Both the position numbers and the translations under genes were made by a program. This document shows positions 34,530 through 46,774 of a stretch of DNA of 64,000 nt, in pieces. This DNA is from Akebia trifoliata (taxonomy: Eukaryota; Streptophyta; Magnoliopsida; Ranunculales; Lardizabalaceae). Each line of letters opens with the position of its first letter. Within the stretch, counting starts at the first letter, position 1. Under the pieces are notes generated by a model. It did not search any database. It had not been told where the DNA came from and saw only the letters and a program-made list of their open reading frames with translations. The DNA lies in NCBI GenBank assembly GCA_017979445.1, contig CM030706.1, positions 10,340,967 through 10,404,966 on the forward strand, read 5' to 3'.

Positions 34530-36240
34530 CTACTCAAGTCGTTATGTGGATAGCAACTTGAGATCATTATAAATATGAAAATTGTTATTTTGTTATTTTG
34601 CTTCCTCTGACTTTTGAGTGTTCATCCCTTCTGACAATCACTTATTCTTCCAATTCTCTTGATTCTTGGCCCTACCACCTTTAAATCTGTCAAATTTGCA
34701 CACTTTTGGACTCATAAAGCTCTAATCAACTACATTGATGTCTGATTTTCAATCAGAATACTTGTATCAAGGCTTGAATTATAAGTAGGCCCATTATGAG
34801 GTATAACAATAAAGTCCCTGTGATGCTTGCCTACCAAAAGAACTCAAAGGCAAGCATCACCCGAAATCAATCCAAGCCAAAAGAAACTAAAGTAATGAAA
34901 ACTCTGATGGATAATGGCTAGGGAGAATGAAACCTAACAATAAAGCCCAACGGGCAAAACAACCATAATAAGGAGGACCGCACATATCAATTAACCACCA
35001 TGTGAGATGTATCTCGACGAAATTATAAGATATAATATATAAGTGAGTCATGGTCAAATCGTTAAAAGCACATTATGTTCTCATTCGTGCATCCTTTCCT
35101 ATTCAAATGGGAGCATCTCAGTTCAAAACAAAGAATTGTCGCATTTGGAGAAGAAAGTCTAATAATTCTTAGAAAAACTTGCTCAATCATTGTCACGAAG
35201 ATCAAGATAATAGGTATGAGCCATTCCTTCAAATCAAAATATCATTTTTTTTTTTCGCTTCCCCTCTACTATTAATGTCGTTTGATTTCGCCTTCGATTT
35301 ACATAATGAACATTTCTTTCAAGTATTCTTCTCTCAAATTTGTAACACTTTGAACAATCATTTTAGAGTGGAAAAGAAGAAACATATAAAATGGGAAAAA
35401 TTAATAGTGAAAACCCAAAACCCATATATTGAGAAAAGCTAAAGAACATAGAGATATAAATAGGGTTTCAGAGGCATTCAAAGAATCGAAACTAATATAG
35501 AGGGATTAGAAATAGCAAACAACACCAAAGGGCAAAAATTTAGATTAGAGAACGAGGATGGGATGGAAGAAAACATCCCAAGAAAATAACAATTTGAAAT
35601 TGCTATCAATGAAACAATAACACCTCGAAAACAATTTAGTATTTGCTAAAAAACGATCGTGAAATCACTATAGCTCTAAGTGAAATTTTTGCAAAAATAG
35701 CGATTTTGAACAACCCAGTAGCAATATGAACTCAAAGCGATATGAGGTGTGACATCGACATAAATAAAGTAATTTAGAGGACAATATCGATATTGGAAAG
35801 GATTTTTCAGTGAAGAATTCATGAAAAATAACAATTTAGAAAGAACAAATTTAGGGGACTTGGGAGAGAACCAAATTTGCGCAATACCCATTCAATAAGA
35901 TCAGCAATCATGTCTAAAATATCGTGAAGTCAGTTAACAAATAGTGATTATCATGGCCAAGTACTGAAAAGTACCCTAACGGTAATAGTGATATAGGAGG
36001 CAAATCATCATAGCGATATGTGCAGAATAACGATTTGCTACAATCATGACTAAAGTCTTTTTGTTGACAACAAATACACAAAGATCCACACTACCCATAA
36101 CATAATTATGCTTCTCATGAAGACATTTGCAAAACCCCTCACAATATGGTGTTAACTCTATAAAGCATAACCACTAAACTCATGCCATTAACATGTAAAA
36201 AATTCAAGAAACACAGGGATTATACAACAATGTAATGTAG
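34530..36240. other. Stretch without a recognised feature
   Basis: Repeated words such as GCGATATG and AACGATTTG are scattered between 35560 and 36050, but no unit, boundary or coding frame could be defined. Confidence 0.4.
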
Positions 36241-36287
36241 TACTTGCAGAAGAACCAAAGGGACCAAGTCCAGATGAACAACACTCT

Positions 36288-37073
36288 ATGGTACCACATA
36301 TAGAGAATGAGGCCGAATCTCCAAAATGCGTAGAGGACCATGAGATATACTATGAGAATTGGCCCAAGGATACAACAACCAGATCTATTATCCATTCCAA
36401 TCCAAGAGTCGATATAACCACGATTCAGTTTACATTATTGTCCAAAGATAGCACAACTGATCAAGCATGGAGAAAACCTCTCTATTTCTCAAGTCATGAA
36501 GAAGGCAATGGCTTCATCCTAGATATATACTTTATTGGTCATTGGGAACCTGTGGCCTGGGTAAAGTGGATAAAAAGGGTACCCAAACATGATAGTATGA
36601 GAAAGAGATTTGAAAGACTTGGCCTCCTAACCGCAGTGAAAATTTTGATGTTAGAGCTTCTTCCCAATAGACCTTTATTCCTAGCATTGACAAAATTGTG
36701 GAACCCAAGGACCCACACTTTCATTACCCCCACTCATGCATGCACATTCACTATTGAAGATGCAGTAAAATCGGCTCGGCTTTCAGTTGGTTGTGAAATC
36801 ACCTACATCCCAAAGGCAAATCTACAAGAGCCTGTAGTAAACAAGATGTTACAGATCAAGGCCATAAGAAGCGTAATTGGTAATCCAATAAAGATAAGAG
36901 GAATGATCTATTTGTGTAATTTGTGTGAAAAGTTTAACAACTTCTATTGCGAAGAAACACATTTGGCCGCATTTTTAATATATTTCTTTTCTGCGTTCAA
37001 CACACCCGCAACATTTCCACGGTGTGTCAGAACCACTATTTTTTCTATTATTGCAAGAATTTTAATTAGTTGA
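36288..37073 (+). CDS. Plant mobile domain (PMD) protein, open frame, possibly partial
   Basis: The frame of 261 codons from ATG 36288 to TGA 37071 has no stops. It is also open upstream to about 36240, where an AG (TGTAATGTAG) could be a splice acceptor. Middle residues RFERLGLLTAVKILMLELLP, then LTKLWNPRTHTFITPTHACT and FTIEDAVKSARLSVGCEI, match the start of the aminotransferase-like plant mobile domain. That domain is found in MAIN/MAIL proteins and in many plant transposons. The C-terminal half (after about residue 185) looks less typical and may run into degraded sequence. A complete PMD protein is usually much longer (often 500 aa or more), so this is probably a fragment or one exon. 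It could be a host gene or TE cargo; no terminal repeats were identified. Confidence 0.6.
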   Translation: MVPHIENEAESPKCVEDHEIYYENWPKDTTTRSIIHSNPRVDITTIQFTLLSKDSTTDQAWRKPLYFSSHEEGNGFILDIYFIGHWEPVAWVKWIKRVPKHDSMRKRFERLGLLTAVKILMLELLPNRPLFLALTKLWNPRTHTFITPTHACTFTIEDAVKSARLSVGCEITYIPKANLQEPVVNKMLQIKAIRSVIGNPIKIRGMIYLCNLCEKFNNFYCEETHLAAFLIYFFSAFNTPATFPRCVRTTIFSIIARILIS

Positions 37074-38418
37074 AATGTATGTTTAGCTAGTTTGTTAGTA
37101 GCGTAGCTATATCAAGAGTTGGATAACTTTCATCAAGAAATTACTACTTGAAAAAAAGTAAAGTTACAAGGAAATGCAGAGCTTACAAAGCCAACAGTCA
37201 GACTGTTTTGGGTTCTATAATCATGGGCCTACCAACACTATCAAACCATTGTTCCGGAAAGAACAATATCGAACCACATTTATCGAGCATGTTGCTACGA
37301 TGTAAATAGGCAAGTAGTAATTGATATGCAACATGTCTCGAAACACTTTGCACTGAGAACAACTTTCTATTGAGACCCTATCAAACGAATGAATAGAAGT
37401 TAGAGCATGTTATGAAAGATGAATGGGACAATTGATGGGACTATTGTTGTCCTTCCCATAGAAATCAATATATGTAACTTTCCTTGACTTGTAGGGTAGG
37501 TAAGGGATTGAACCCAAGAGAAAAGGGGTAGAATTAAGGTAAGAAAATGAAATCGAATCTAACCAATTCTATTAAAACTGTTTTTGTATTTTTTTGAAAT
37601 TACTAAAAAAATAAAAGTTGCTTGAAAGTTAAACTAATGGAAATGAAATTAAGGCAAAAACCATGAAAGGAAATACCGTTGGAAAGGGGTCCACCTAGAG
37701 CAAATTATTAAGCCAAATTCTAGTTTTTAACCTCTTTGATAACTCAATCATAAGGGCTTGGTGTTAGCTCCTTAGATCGGAAAATTTAATAAGATAAAAT
37801 TAAATTAAAGAACACTAGAGTAGAGTTTTTTCACTATCTAATATATGAATCTCTTACTACCAAATATCTAAATTAAACTGCTAAATCTTGATCTAATCTA
37901 ATAATGAACCATCTAAATTAATCATAAAAGACATAAAAGTTCATCTGTATCCTTAATCCATTGGAGTGGACAAGCCTTGGAGAGAACTCATAAACATTAA
38001 AGGAATTAAGAGGTAAACAAACTAAAAACAACAAAATAATCTTACTCTAGGCTTCTCCACTTTCAAATGGAGGAAAAATTAGCCTAAGATTATTGCAAGT
38101 GATAGAGAAAAATAAATGAAGATGAATAAACCTTACTTCATTAGACAAATGTAATTACAATCTTACTTCACTCTTTCACTTATAAGAAATTATAACCATT
38201 AATAAAAAGCCTAAGCTAAAAATATAAAATACAAGAGAAAAGGCTAAGGGCTTTAGGTTAAAGGAAGAGAGGCAATAAGCCAAAAAGGGGGGATTTTCTC
38301 CATTAGAAAAGAGGCTATTTATAGAAATCCTCGATTTTGGAAGGATCCATTCTTAGTTGCCTTCACTATGGCGTATGAGATCACGTGTGGAGCACACTCG
38401 AGAAATTTTAGGGTGTTC
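37074..38418. other. AT-rich stretch without a recognised feature
   Basis: No gene or repeat boundary is recognised. The composition resembles a decayed retrotransposon LTR or UTR, but no matching partner was found in the window. Confidence 0.4.
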
Positions 38419-38423
38419 CAATG

Positions 38424-40655
38424 TGTAGACACCCCATTTTCACACTCGTCTGATTAATTAACTCGTCAATCCGATTGTGACGGTTTCAAATGATGGATGA
38501 ATATTCCAATGTTTTTTTACTTGTTACTAGATATATTTCAGAAATTTAGATGAGATATCTCAAGCAAACAAAACTTTAGAAACCACGCTACTCTAAGAAA
38601 ATATGACCCAAAAATATAGAAATCATCACTTTCAGACAAAAAGAAGTTTTACATGAAAATTACTAAAAAATGACTAAATTACCAAAATACCTTTAACATC
38701 AAAACATCCCTAGAGCCTACGTTATGCTTAGAAAAACATTTGCGGACACATAAAATAACGAATTAAAACCCAATAAACCATTTCACCAATTTTCACCAAA
38801 TTTGACAAAATGACGAAAATACCCCTCATATAGTCCACGATCATTTCACGTCGAAAAATCCATAAATGACGCAAATCAATACTCCCATTGAATTTATTAC
38901 GAAAAATCAATTTCAAAACATTCAAAAATGATTTCAAAATGCAAAAGCCCTCTTTTAAGGTAAAATGGTAATTTTCCAACCCTAAAAATATAAAATTTTG
39001 AAATTAATAATTAAAATATTAATGAACATAAAGTGAAACCTTAAAAAATTAAATTTAAAATTTTAAACAAATAAAATCAATTAATCACTTATTCAAGTGA
39101 GAGCTCACCTGATATTTATTAGAAGGCCCTTCCATTTGGGGTCCCAAAGAATTAAAAAATAATCACGGGGGTTCTAAAAAAACTAAAAAATATTTTTGCA
39201 TTGTACGTAATAATGGAAATCGTAATTCAAAACCCTAATTAACCTTATCTTAAAGAGATTTAGTCAAACTAAAAAGCTTCCAAAAAATTCTATAAAAGGA
39301 GCCTCCACAACCCAATCTCGTAGGTCAAGAGAAACTAGGGGTGCAACTTAATTTGGTTCAAACCGAGAACCGAACCAAAACGTGAAATTTGGATTGGTTT
39401 AGTTCGATTTAGATTGCTTTCGGTTCAGTTTCGGATTTAAAAAATAAAACAATGATGAATTCGATTCTATTATCGGTTCAGATAATATAAAAAATCGAAC
39501 CAAATAGAAAACTGAACCATTATATTTAATGCTCACATCTCTCTCTACGACCTGCTGCGAATGACTGCCAGAAAGTGTTAGGATGTCGATAGATCGATTG
39601 TCGATTTTTGGGAAAATCATTTCTCGTCTCTCGTCTCTCTCTGATCTCTCTTTGCGACCTCCTACGAACGACTGCCGAAAATATTCAGGATGTTGATCGA
39701 TCTATTGTCAATTTTCAGGAAAATCGTCTATCTTTTTCTCTTTCTCTTCTCTTTTTGCAACCTGCTGCCAGTAGCTGCCGGAAAATTTCAAATGCCGATC
39801 GATAAATAGTTAGTTGCTGGGAAAATTACGTACGTAACAGGTGTCGGAGGCTGATCTCTCTCTGGTTGCAACCTGTGGTTGCGACTTACAACCAAACCCT
39901 AATCGGTTGGCAGAAATGAGGGATTTCTTGGCAACCCATGGAACCGAACCGAACCAAACCGAATTATGGTCGGTTTGGGTTGGTTCGATTTTAAAACAAT
40001 TCGGTTCGGTTCTGGTTCTCATATAATGAAATCGGTCTTGATTGGTTCGGTTCTGATTTTGCCGTAACCCGAACCAAGTTGTAGCCCTAAGAGAAACCCT
40101 AGGAAAGATAGGTCAAAAACTCTTCCCAACCTTCCGAAAATCCTAAATTTGGAGTCTTAAGTCCCTATCTAACACCCAAAACCCCTTTTCTACTCAAAAA
40201 CACCAAACACTCCTTAAAAAACACCTATAAACCTTCAAAACACTAGAACATCCAACAAATACTAAGATCTAAAAGGAGAATACCTCATCTCAAAGATCAA
40301 AAACTGATTCAATGATGGAGACAAAAGTAGGAAGACTCATACGAGAAACGCACTCCGTCAGTACTGAGTAAATCGACCGTCACAATCACCTAGGTTAATT
40401 TTTATTTTATTTTATTATTTATGTCTTTTTTTAGCAATATAATTTTTGGAAAAGTAGAGACCGACATTTGTCGGGTGGGATTGATGCTTAACACTTTTCA
40501 ATCCCGTAACATGATCCCTGGACCCGTTCTTGTTGTAGATCAATGTTTTTTATCCGTTTAGAGTTATGATCCGGTTCCTAGACTGTAAAACTAAGTGGTG
40601 ACTCCCCAAAACTTAAAAAAATGAATCCGCAACCTGCGAATTGAGGACGCTTTCA
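38424..40655 (+). repeat. 5' LTR of the defective Tat element
   Basis: It starts TGTAGACACCCC and ends GACGCTTTCA. It has about 1470 bp of its own sequence plus the hAT-type element at 39336-40089. A TATA-like TTCTATAAAAGGAGCC lies near 39288. It is the same family as the three solo LTRs between 27898 and 34524, which have the opposite orientation. Confidence 0.9.
39336..40089. mobile_element. Non-autonomous hAT element with 8-bp target duplication
   Basis: The ends TAGGGGTGCAACTT and AAGTTGTAGCCCTA form imperfect terminal inverted repeats, and AGAGAAAC flanks both sides (39328-39335 and 40090-40097). The 754 bp have subterminal GGTTCGGTT/AACCGAACC clusters on both sides. The middle holds about four copies of a 105-bp unit around CTGC(T/C)GNNNNNACTGCCG at 39549, 39656, 39758 and 39867. 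No transposase is encoded; the three 60-73 aa ORFs are not genes. The 8-bp duplication and TAGGG ends fit the hAT superfamily. Confidence 0.93.
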
Positions 40656-40656
40656 A

Positions 40657-40674
40657 TAGCAACTCCACTGAGGA
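40657..40674 (+). other. Degraded primer-binding site
   Basis: TAGCAACTCCACTGAGGA lies one base after the 5' LTR and matches the primer-binding site of the element at 1-8018 (TGGCGACTCCACTGGGGA) at 15 of 18 positions. Confidence 0.75.
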
Positions 40675-41194
40675 TATTTTCTATCCATCGGCCTCCATTC
40701 TCAAAATCATTAGGCGAAGGTGATAAAATATATTTTTCTTTCCTCAAAATGTCTTCGACCGATTGAACCCTCAAAGGAATTGTTTCATGGTGTGAAATCG
40801 TAATGCAGCAAACGTTAACTCAATTTGGGGATATTATTTGAATGAGAAAATTTGGGATTTGAAATCTGCTGTTAAGCTATTTGGGTTTTTGGGATAAAAA
40901 CTAGTAGATCGGATGAGAAATGATAGTTGAATAAGTTTTTTTTTTACTGATAAACACAGTGGTTATTTGGTTGTTTTCTCTTTGAGTTGCTATTGTCACA
41001 CTGATTTTTACATATAGTACATCATCAGAGTATTGGTATTGTTTTCAAACTTATAAATTGGTGTGGCAATAGATTTTTTTTTGGAAAGTTTTTTTAGTAA
41101 TAGTTTTTTTTTTTAAAGAAAAAAAATCAATTTGTTCAATTTGCTTAATAATTTGTTTAGCTATAGTTAATAATAGGTTTCTTCAATTTCTTTT

Positions 41195-41229
<35 letters not shown>

Positions 41230-41629
41230 TAAAAAAAGAATTTCTTTTCTACAAAAAATCAATTTGTTTTTTTTTTAAAGAGAGTCGTCGCTCATTGTCT
41301 CAATAATTATCGTGTTATCCCCAATTCCATATTTTTTGAAAATTCTGAATCATTTTGGGTTACCCAAAGTGATCCTTGATTGGACCATAAATAAAATAAA
41401 AAAAAGTCTTTTTGTTTTAGTTTTTTTTTAAATTAAAAAAAAAATTTATTCTTGTGATTAAGCCAATGATTGATTATTCTTATGTTATAATTCTTGCCCA
41501 TCTAATATGCTATGATCTTGATATATATATTTTTGATGTACATGCCTTGATGTCGATCTTGATGTTGTGGATATGTTTTGTTTCTTAATCAATACTTATT
41601 TGATATCCATATGTTGATGGTTTGATCTG

Positions 41630-42420
41630 GCCCATTGGGCCATTTATCTAAAAATGCCCCGGGTACACCCCACCCTGTTTTGCACACACCACTAGTACAT
41701 TTACTCTATTGCATTGCATGTTCCTTATAGCCAATGTGGCACTAGTGCGTGGTTCAGTCTTCTCGTGAGGCACGACGTCATTCATGAAAGCTACAACTCC
41801 AGTCACGTACCTTTATGGTTTATAAAACTGGTGCATCAGTACCGTTTGATCAGATGGCTCTGAAAGGTATATCGATGCACTCATGTTGGGGCGGCCTGAG
41901 TCTTTTGTCCTATTGTAAGTCGCACAGTTACATGTTCTGATTGCCAACCTAGTACTAGTACATGGTCGATACCCTCAAGGGATGCTAAACCATTTATGAA
42001 AGTTATAACCTTAGACTCGTACTAATACAGTATATCAAAGTTAATCTAAGTTCACCAATTACACTTCTTGGTCAAAATCAATGCCTAAGCGAGATCTTGC
42101 CCCACCGTATTTCGTGTACTGGACGGCATCTATTCTAGACGAGAGGTGACTTACGAATGCCCTTTTCTCAGCATCATGCACCACCTCTCAATTGAGGATT
42201 AAACTGGTTGCTTTTGACTTCAGATATTTGAGTTAGAATCTTAGATTATCATCTATACGGTATATCAAACAAAGTCACTACATACCATCTGATTAAGTAC
42301 GTTCGAGAGGTATATAGCGACACTTGGGAAATGGTGGCCAGATAAATTGCATTACACGTAATAAACCTAAAGTCTAGAAACTTTCCTATAGGTCACGACT
42401 CCAACTTATCGTGGATGTTA
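41630..42420 (+). repeat. Diffuse repeats in the Tat leader
   Basis: Segments such as GGCACTAGTGCGTGGTTC (41740) and CTAGTACTAGTACATGGTCG (41950), and GATCAGATGGCTCTGAAAGGT versus CTGATTAAGTACGTTCGAGAGGT (42290), recur in the same order. They suggest two or three diverged copies of a unit of a few hundred bp. No coding sequence is seen from 40680 to about 43300. Confidence 0.5.
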
Positions 42421-43319
42421 CCGGGTTGTTTTTTTTTTTTTTGAAATGGACTTTACAAATGTTGAAATCAGGAAGTTATAATTTTATCCTCAAAATGACC
42501 AAATTTTTTGTTTAATATGATTCAAGACTATCATATCACTGGGTGCACCAACCCAATAAAGAATCCATTTTAAATGTGGCAATGATTCATAATCACTCAG
42601 TCTATATCAATCTAATAATCACGATGGGTCGGACCATTCAAACAAAATGGTATTCGAACATTTTTCTAATTCGGGTCCCAACCCATTTCAAAAGAAGAAA
42701 AATATTTTTCCAAAGGAAAAGAAAATGATTTTTACACAAGATCTATTTTTTGTATGAACCTTGGAAAATTGTTGAAATATGTTTTTCTAAAAAAAATGAC
42801 TTGCAGAAAATAATTTAAATCAGATTTGTTGAAAGTTGTCATTCAATAAAAATATTATTTGTCAATTATTTTCAATAATTCAATAAAATTATTTTTCATT
42901 TTGAATAAGCATGAATGAATTGTTTAATGGATTGATGCACATAATTCAACAAAATCTTAGGATTCATTAAAATGTTATCAAGGGGGTAACATTGAAACTG
43001 GTTAAATTCACCTTCAATAGGATTTAAAGTGAATCATTGTACCTAAGCTCAATCGTCCATCGTCTAGTTAGGGTTGTAAATCCGATCAGTTAGAACAAAC
43101 GTCAGTACTAAGTCAATAGTCAGAAATGGTCTCCGAATTTCTCAACATCGCCTAGTTGTTCCCTGAAAATCACAGTGCCTCAATCCTACTGGTTGTAAGC
43201 AATATCTCAAGTGTACAGTCCGTTATCAAGCCCATTATGGGTACTTATCTTAAGTTTTCATGAGTCATTTGGGTTAGCTCGAGTTTAATTTTTTTATTAA
43301 TTCAACAAAGTCAGATTTT

Positions 43320-44270
43320 TTCAAGTGTCGAAATTTTTTTGAATACCTCGAGCGCATTAACGAATTAACTAATAATCTGATAGATTTCTCTTTTGAACAA
43401 GAAAATAAGAATCAGGCTCAACCTTTAATCGAAAAAGTAATGGTCATTGCCTCGAAACAAAAAAATAATTCCTAAGAAATTCAAATAGAAACCATCCTAT
43501 TTCTAGAGGAACACGAGGAGATAATGAATTTACTTAGAAATTTCAAAAGAATTGTTCACGTGATCTTATGAGGATACGTTAAGTTTAAGCTTGGGTGTTG
43601 TTCAATACGGAGTAGATACTCGTTCGATGAAATGAAAATATCGATAAAGATGTTACAAAATGTATCAGCACTATCCTCACTGCATCTTGAGTTGTAAAGT
43701 TCATTTAAGGATATATTATTAGTTGATATGGGGTACCTTTTGAGCTGATATCTGATAATGGGTAATACATCAAAGCTTAGGTCATTACTCTGTATTCAAA
43801 GTTCAGGATCCGATATCACAAATCATCTCCCTACGTTCTTAGACTAATGGAAAAGTTGAAGCAGCTAATAAAAAATCTCAAAACAATCATCAAGAAAATG
43901 TATCAATCACACCTAGATTAGTTAGAGAAATTACCATTCACACTGAGGGCACGTCGTACTTCAATACAGTCTTCCATTGGAGTCACTTCCTATTCTTAGT
44001 GTATGATATGGAAGCAGTCTTACCAATTGAAATGGAAATCCCGTATCTCAAGGTCTTGATGGAAAATCAATTGTTAGAAATAGAGTGGGTTCGTCTTCGG
44101 CACGAAGAACTAAACTTGATTGAAGAAAAATAACTTAGAGTTTTGTACCACGTCCAAACTTATCAGAGAATAGTCATTCGCACGTTTGACAAGATAGTCA
44201 AAGTTCGCCACTTACAAGTCAAGGATTTAACCATCAGACTTCAAAGAAAATTGACCACCCCTCCTCGACC
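43320..44270 (+). pseudogene. Tat pol remnant: pre-RT fragment fused to integrase C-terminal region
   Basis: Around 43320-43560 the plus strand reads EYLERINELTNNL and EEHEEIMNLLRNFK, resembling the segment just before reverse transcriptase in Tat polyproteins. From about 43740 the sequence is integrase: LISDNG-like, then SPYVLRLMEKLKQLIKN, LPFTLRARRTSIQSSIGVTS and DMEAVLPIEMEIPYLKVLME. It continues with VRLRHEELNLIEEK, a stop, and RVLYHVQTYQRIVIRTFDK. Reverse transcriptase, RNase H and most of the integrase core are deleted between the two pieces. Stops occur at several places, for example near 43919 and 44131. Confidence 0.75.
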
Positions 44271-45019
44271 ATAGGAGGAAGTCTGAAGTTAATTGGAAAT
44301 ATTCATTCATCAGCAAGGAAACACTACTTTGGAAAACCATCAGATTTTAAAGAGAATCGAGTATTTATTTTTAACCCTAGAGGAAGTTCAAACCTAATTG
44401 GGGAGGTTCGTTCATCATCAAAGAAATATTATTCGAAAAAATTATTAAACTTCAAAACCATGATGGAATCAAACTACTAAAACCAACCAACCTTGACCAG
44501 ATCAAACGGTACTACATTTAAGGACAATCTTTGGCCCAATCAATTTTCCTACTACCCATTTCAAAATCTCATATCTTAGCCCTTTGCATCATTTAAAAAA
44601 AATATTTTTTTCTTTCTTAGCCCGATCACCTAGTCTTGGGAAAGGAAAATTCGAACTACGTTTTGGTCTGATCCCAAAATTCTAAGATATGTATCCAACT
44701 TGAGAAGTAACTTCAGGCCCGACCACATCAAAATAAAAAATAGATCCCCCCTCAAAGAAAGAAAATTCAAAAGAAAAAAAATCCAAAGAAAAAAGGGTAT
44801 CTTCAAAATGGGGAAGAAAATTCCAAGGAAAAGAAAATAATTTAAAAGAAATGCAACACAAAAGGCATTCGGGTTTTTGAGCCTCAAAATTCTTTTATTT
44901 TTATACATAGTCCTAAGCTCACCCATAAAAGTCCTCTTAAGTACCGTGTGAAAAATTCAAGGAAGGTAGCAAAACATGATTAGGCCATAACTCCAAAAGT
45001 TCAAAAAGGAAGAAAAAGA

Positions 45020-45245
45020 AAAATGAAGCCTGCTAGGTTGAAAACCCGAAAGGGCGACTATGACAAAAATTAAGGCAAGTTCGCAAAGTTAAAAATTTTA
45101 AAGGACGGCCTTGACAACAATCCTAACAAATAAATTTTTTTTTGAGTTCGTTAGATCAAAAATTCTAAAAAGACGATTTAGGCGAAAGCTAGAGCATGCT
45201 CGCTAGATTGAAAATCTGAAAAGGCAATCTAGGCAAAAGTTAGAG
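45020..45245 (+). repeat. Four diverged units in the Tat 3' region
   Basis: Units of about 60 bp share GNTNGNTAGNTTGAAAANCC, GAAAGGGCGACT-like and GGCAAAANTTA segments (45030, 45070, 45143, 45200). Comparable units are known from the 3' regions of plant Tat elements. Confidence 0.6.
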
Positions 45246-45929
45246 CAACAAAATAAAAATCAAAAAATCAAAAGAAAATCTCTATTGAGTTGAAAAGTTA
45301 AAAAAATAGTCCGAGTTAAAACATCAGAAGTCCGAATGACCAAGTTTCAATACCCAACTTAAATCAGGCAAAGACTCAGAAGCCACTAGTATCTTGTCTA
45401 CGACTGATTTAAATTTTTTTACTTCCCTAAGTAAACCAAAGAGGAGAAGGGTAATTTCTACGATGAATTTCAAAAGGAAATATTTTATTTTTTGAGCCTA
45501 ACTCAACATCTTCAATATATAAAAAGTTAAAATTAAAAGTTGAATCTTTATAGCGCTTGTGGTAATCAAATATTTCAAACCTTCATAACAAGAGGCGTGT
45601 TTTTAGCATATATTTTTCCCCTTTACACTAAGGGCATTTGTCTTTTCAAATTGTGTTCAATTATTTTCAGTGCAATGTTTCCTGTTAAACTAGGAGCATT
45701 TTATTTTCAAGGTTGATCAATGTTAATCTTAAATGATAATGGGAACCCCGAATTTAAGGTTACCCCCTTGATAGCAATTTTTTTTAAAAACCCCTAAGGT
45801 TCAAAGGAAGTTTAAAAATTCATAATTTTTTTGAAAAACCTTAAGGTTCAAACAAAAGTGTTTCTGATCTCATATTTGATTTTGCCTAGAGAATAACTTA
45901 TTACCCTTTCAACTAGAACAATAGGTAGG

Positions 45930-46160
45930 ACATTATTTCTTTCCTAAATTCATTCATTCATTCCCAGATTAATTCATTTCATTCTTCCCCAGATTAATTC
46001 ACTTCATTCTTTCCCAGATTAATTTATTTTTTCCCAGATTAATTCTTTCTTTCCTAAATTCATTAATTTTTTCCCAGGTTTATTCATTCTTTCCTAGATT
46101 TATTTTTTCTTTGCAAGATGCATTCATTCTTTCCCAAATTTATTCTTTCTCAAAGTAATC
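45930..46160 (+). repeat. ATTCATTCTTTCCCAGATTA tandem repeat
   Basis: About eight diverged units of 25-30 bp containing TTCATTCTTTCCCAGATTAA lie before the 37-bp array in the 3' region of the Tat element. Confidence 0.8.
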
Positions 46161-46178
46161 CATTCTTTATTAAATTCA

Positions 46179-46435
46179 TACCGCCGAGGGTTTTCTCGAA
46201 TTTTACTCAGCCAGTTACTGTCGAGGATTTTCTCTGATTATACTTAGTCAGATACCGCCGAAGGTTTTCTCGAATTATGCTTAGCTAGATGTCGCTGAGA
46301 GTTTTCACGGATTATGCTTAGCCAGTTACCGCCAAGGGTTTTCTCGAATTATGCCCAGCTAGATGTCGTCAAGAGTTTTCTCTGATTATGCTTAGCCAAT
46401 TATCACCAAGGGTTTTCTCCGATTATGCTCAAATT
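46179..46435 (+). repeat. 37-bp tandem repeat, seven units
   Basis: Units start near 46179, 46216, 46253, 46291, 46328, 46365 and 46400, and share TACCGCCGAGGGTTTTCTCG and ATTATGCTTAGCCAG. Two subtypes alternate (ACCGCCNAGG and TGTCGNNGAGAG), so the current array may have grown by copying pairs. Confidence 0.85.
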
Positions 46436-46761
46436 TCACTCAGTTTTTGTTCAAATTTTACTCAGTTTTCACTTAGGTCATCTGAGATTTATCTCAGATT
46501 TCAAGTACACACACTTGCACATTTGTTCTACTAGTCAAGGAGAATTTCCTGAAATTCAAGGATCTGATACCGTCAGTAAGAGCTCTTGCTTGAGGACTTA
46601 ACAAATTTTTAGATTTGGGAAGAGTCTTACCCTCACGGATCCAAACGTTCTTACGAATTATTAAATCAAGCTGTAAAATGAACTGTCACTAGCTTTGACA
46701 TTCAGATATCGCACTATTTACCAAAATATATTTTCTATCTAGTTTGCTTCAACCCTCTATC

Positions 46762-46774
46762 AAAGAGGGGTATC
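46762..46774 (+). other. Polypurine tract before the 3' LTR
   Basis: AAAGAGGGGTATC sits directly before TGTAGACACC. It is the plus-strand primer site expected in a Tat element. Confidence 0.75.
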
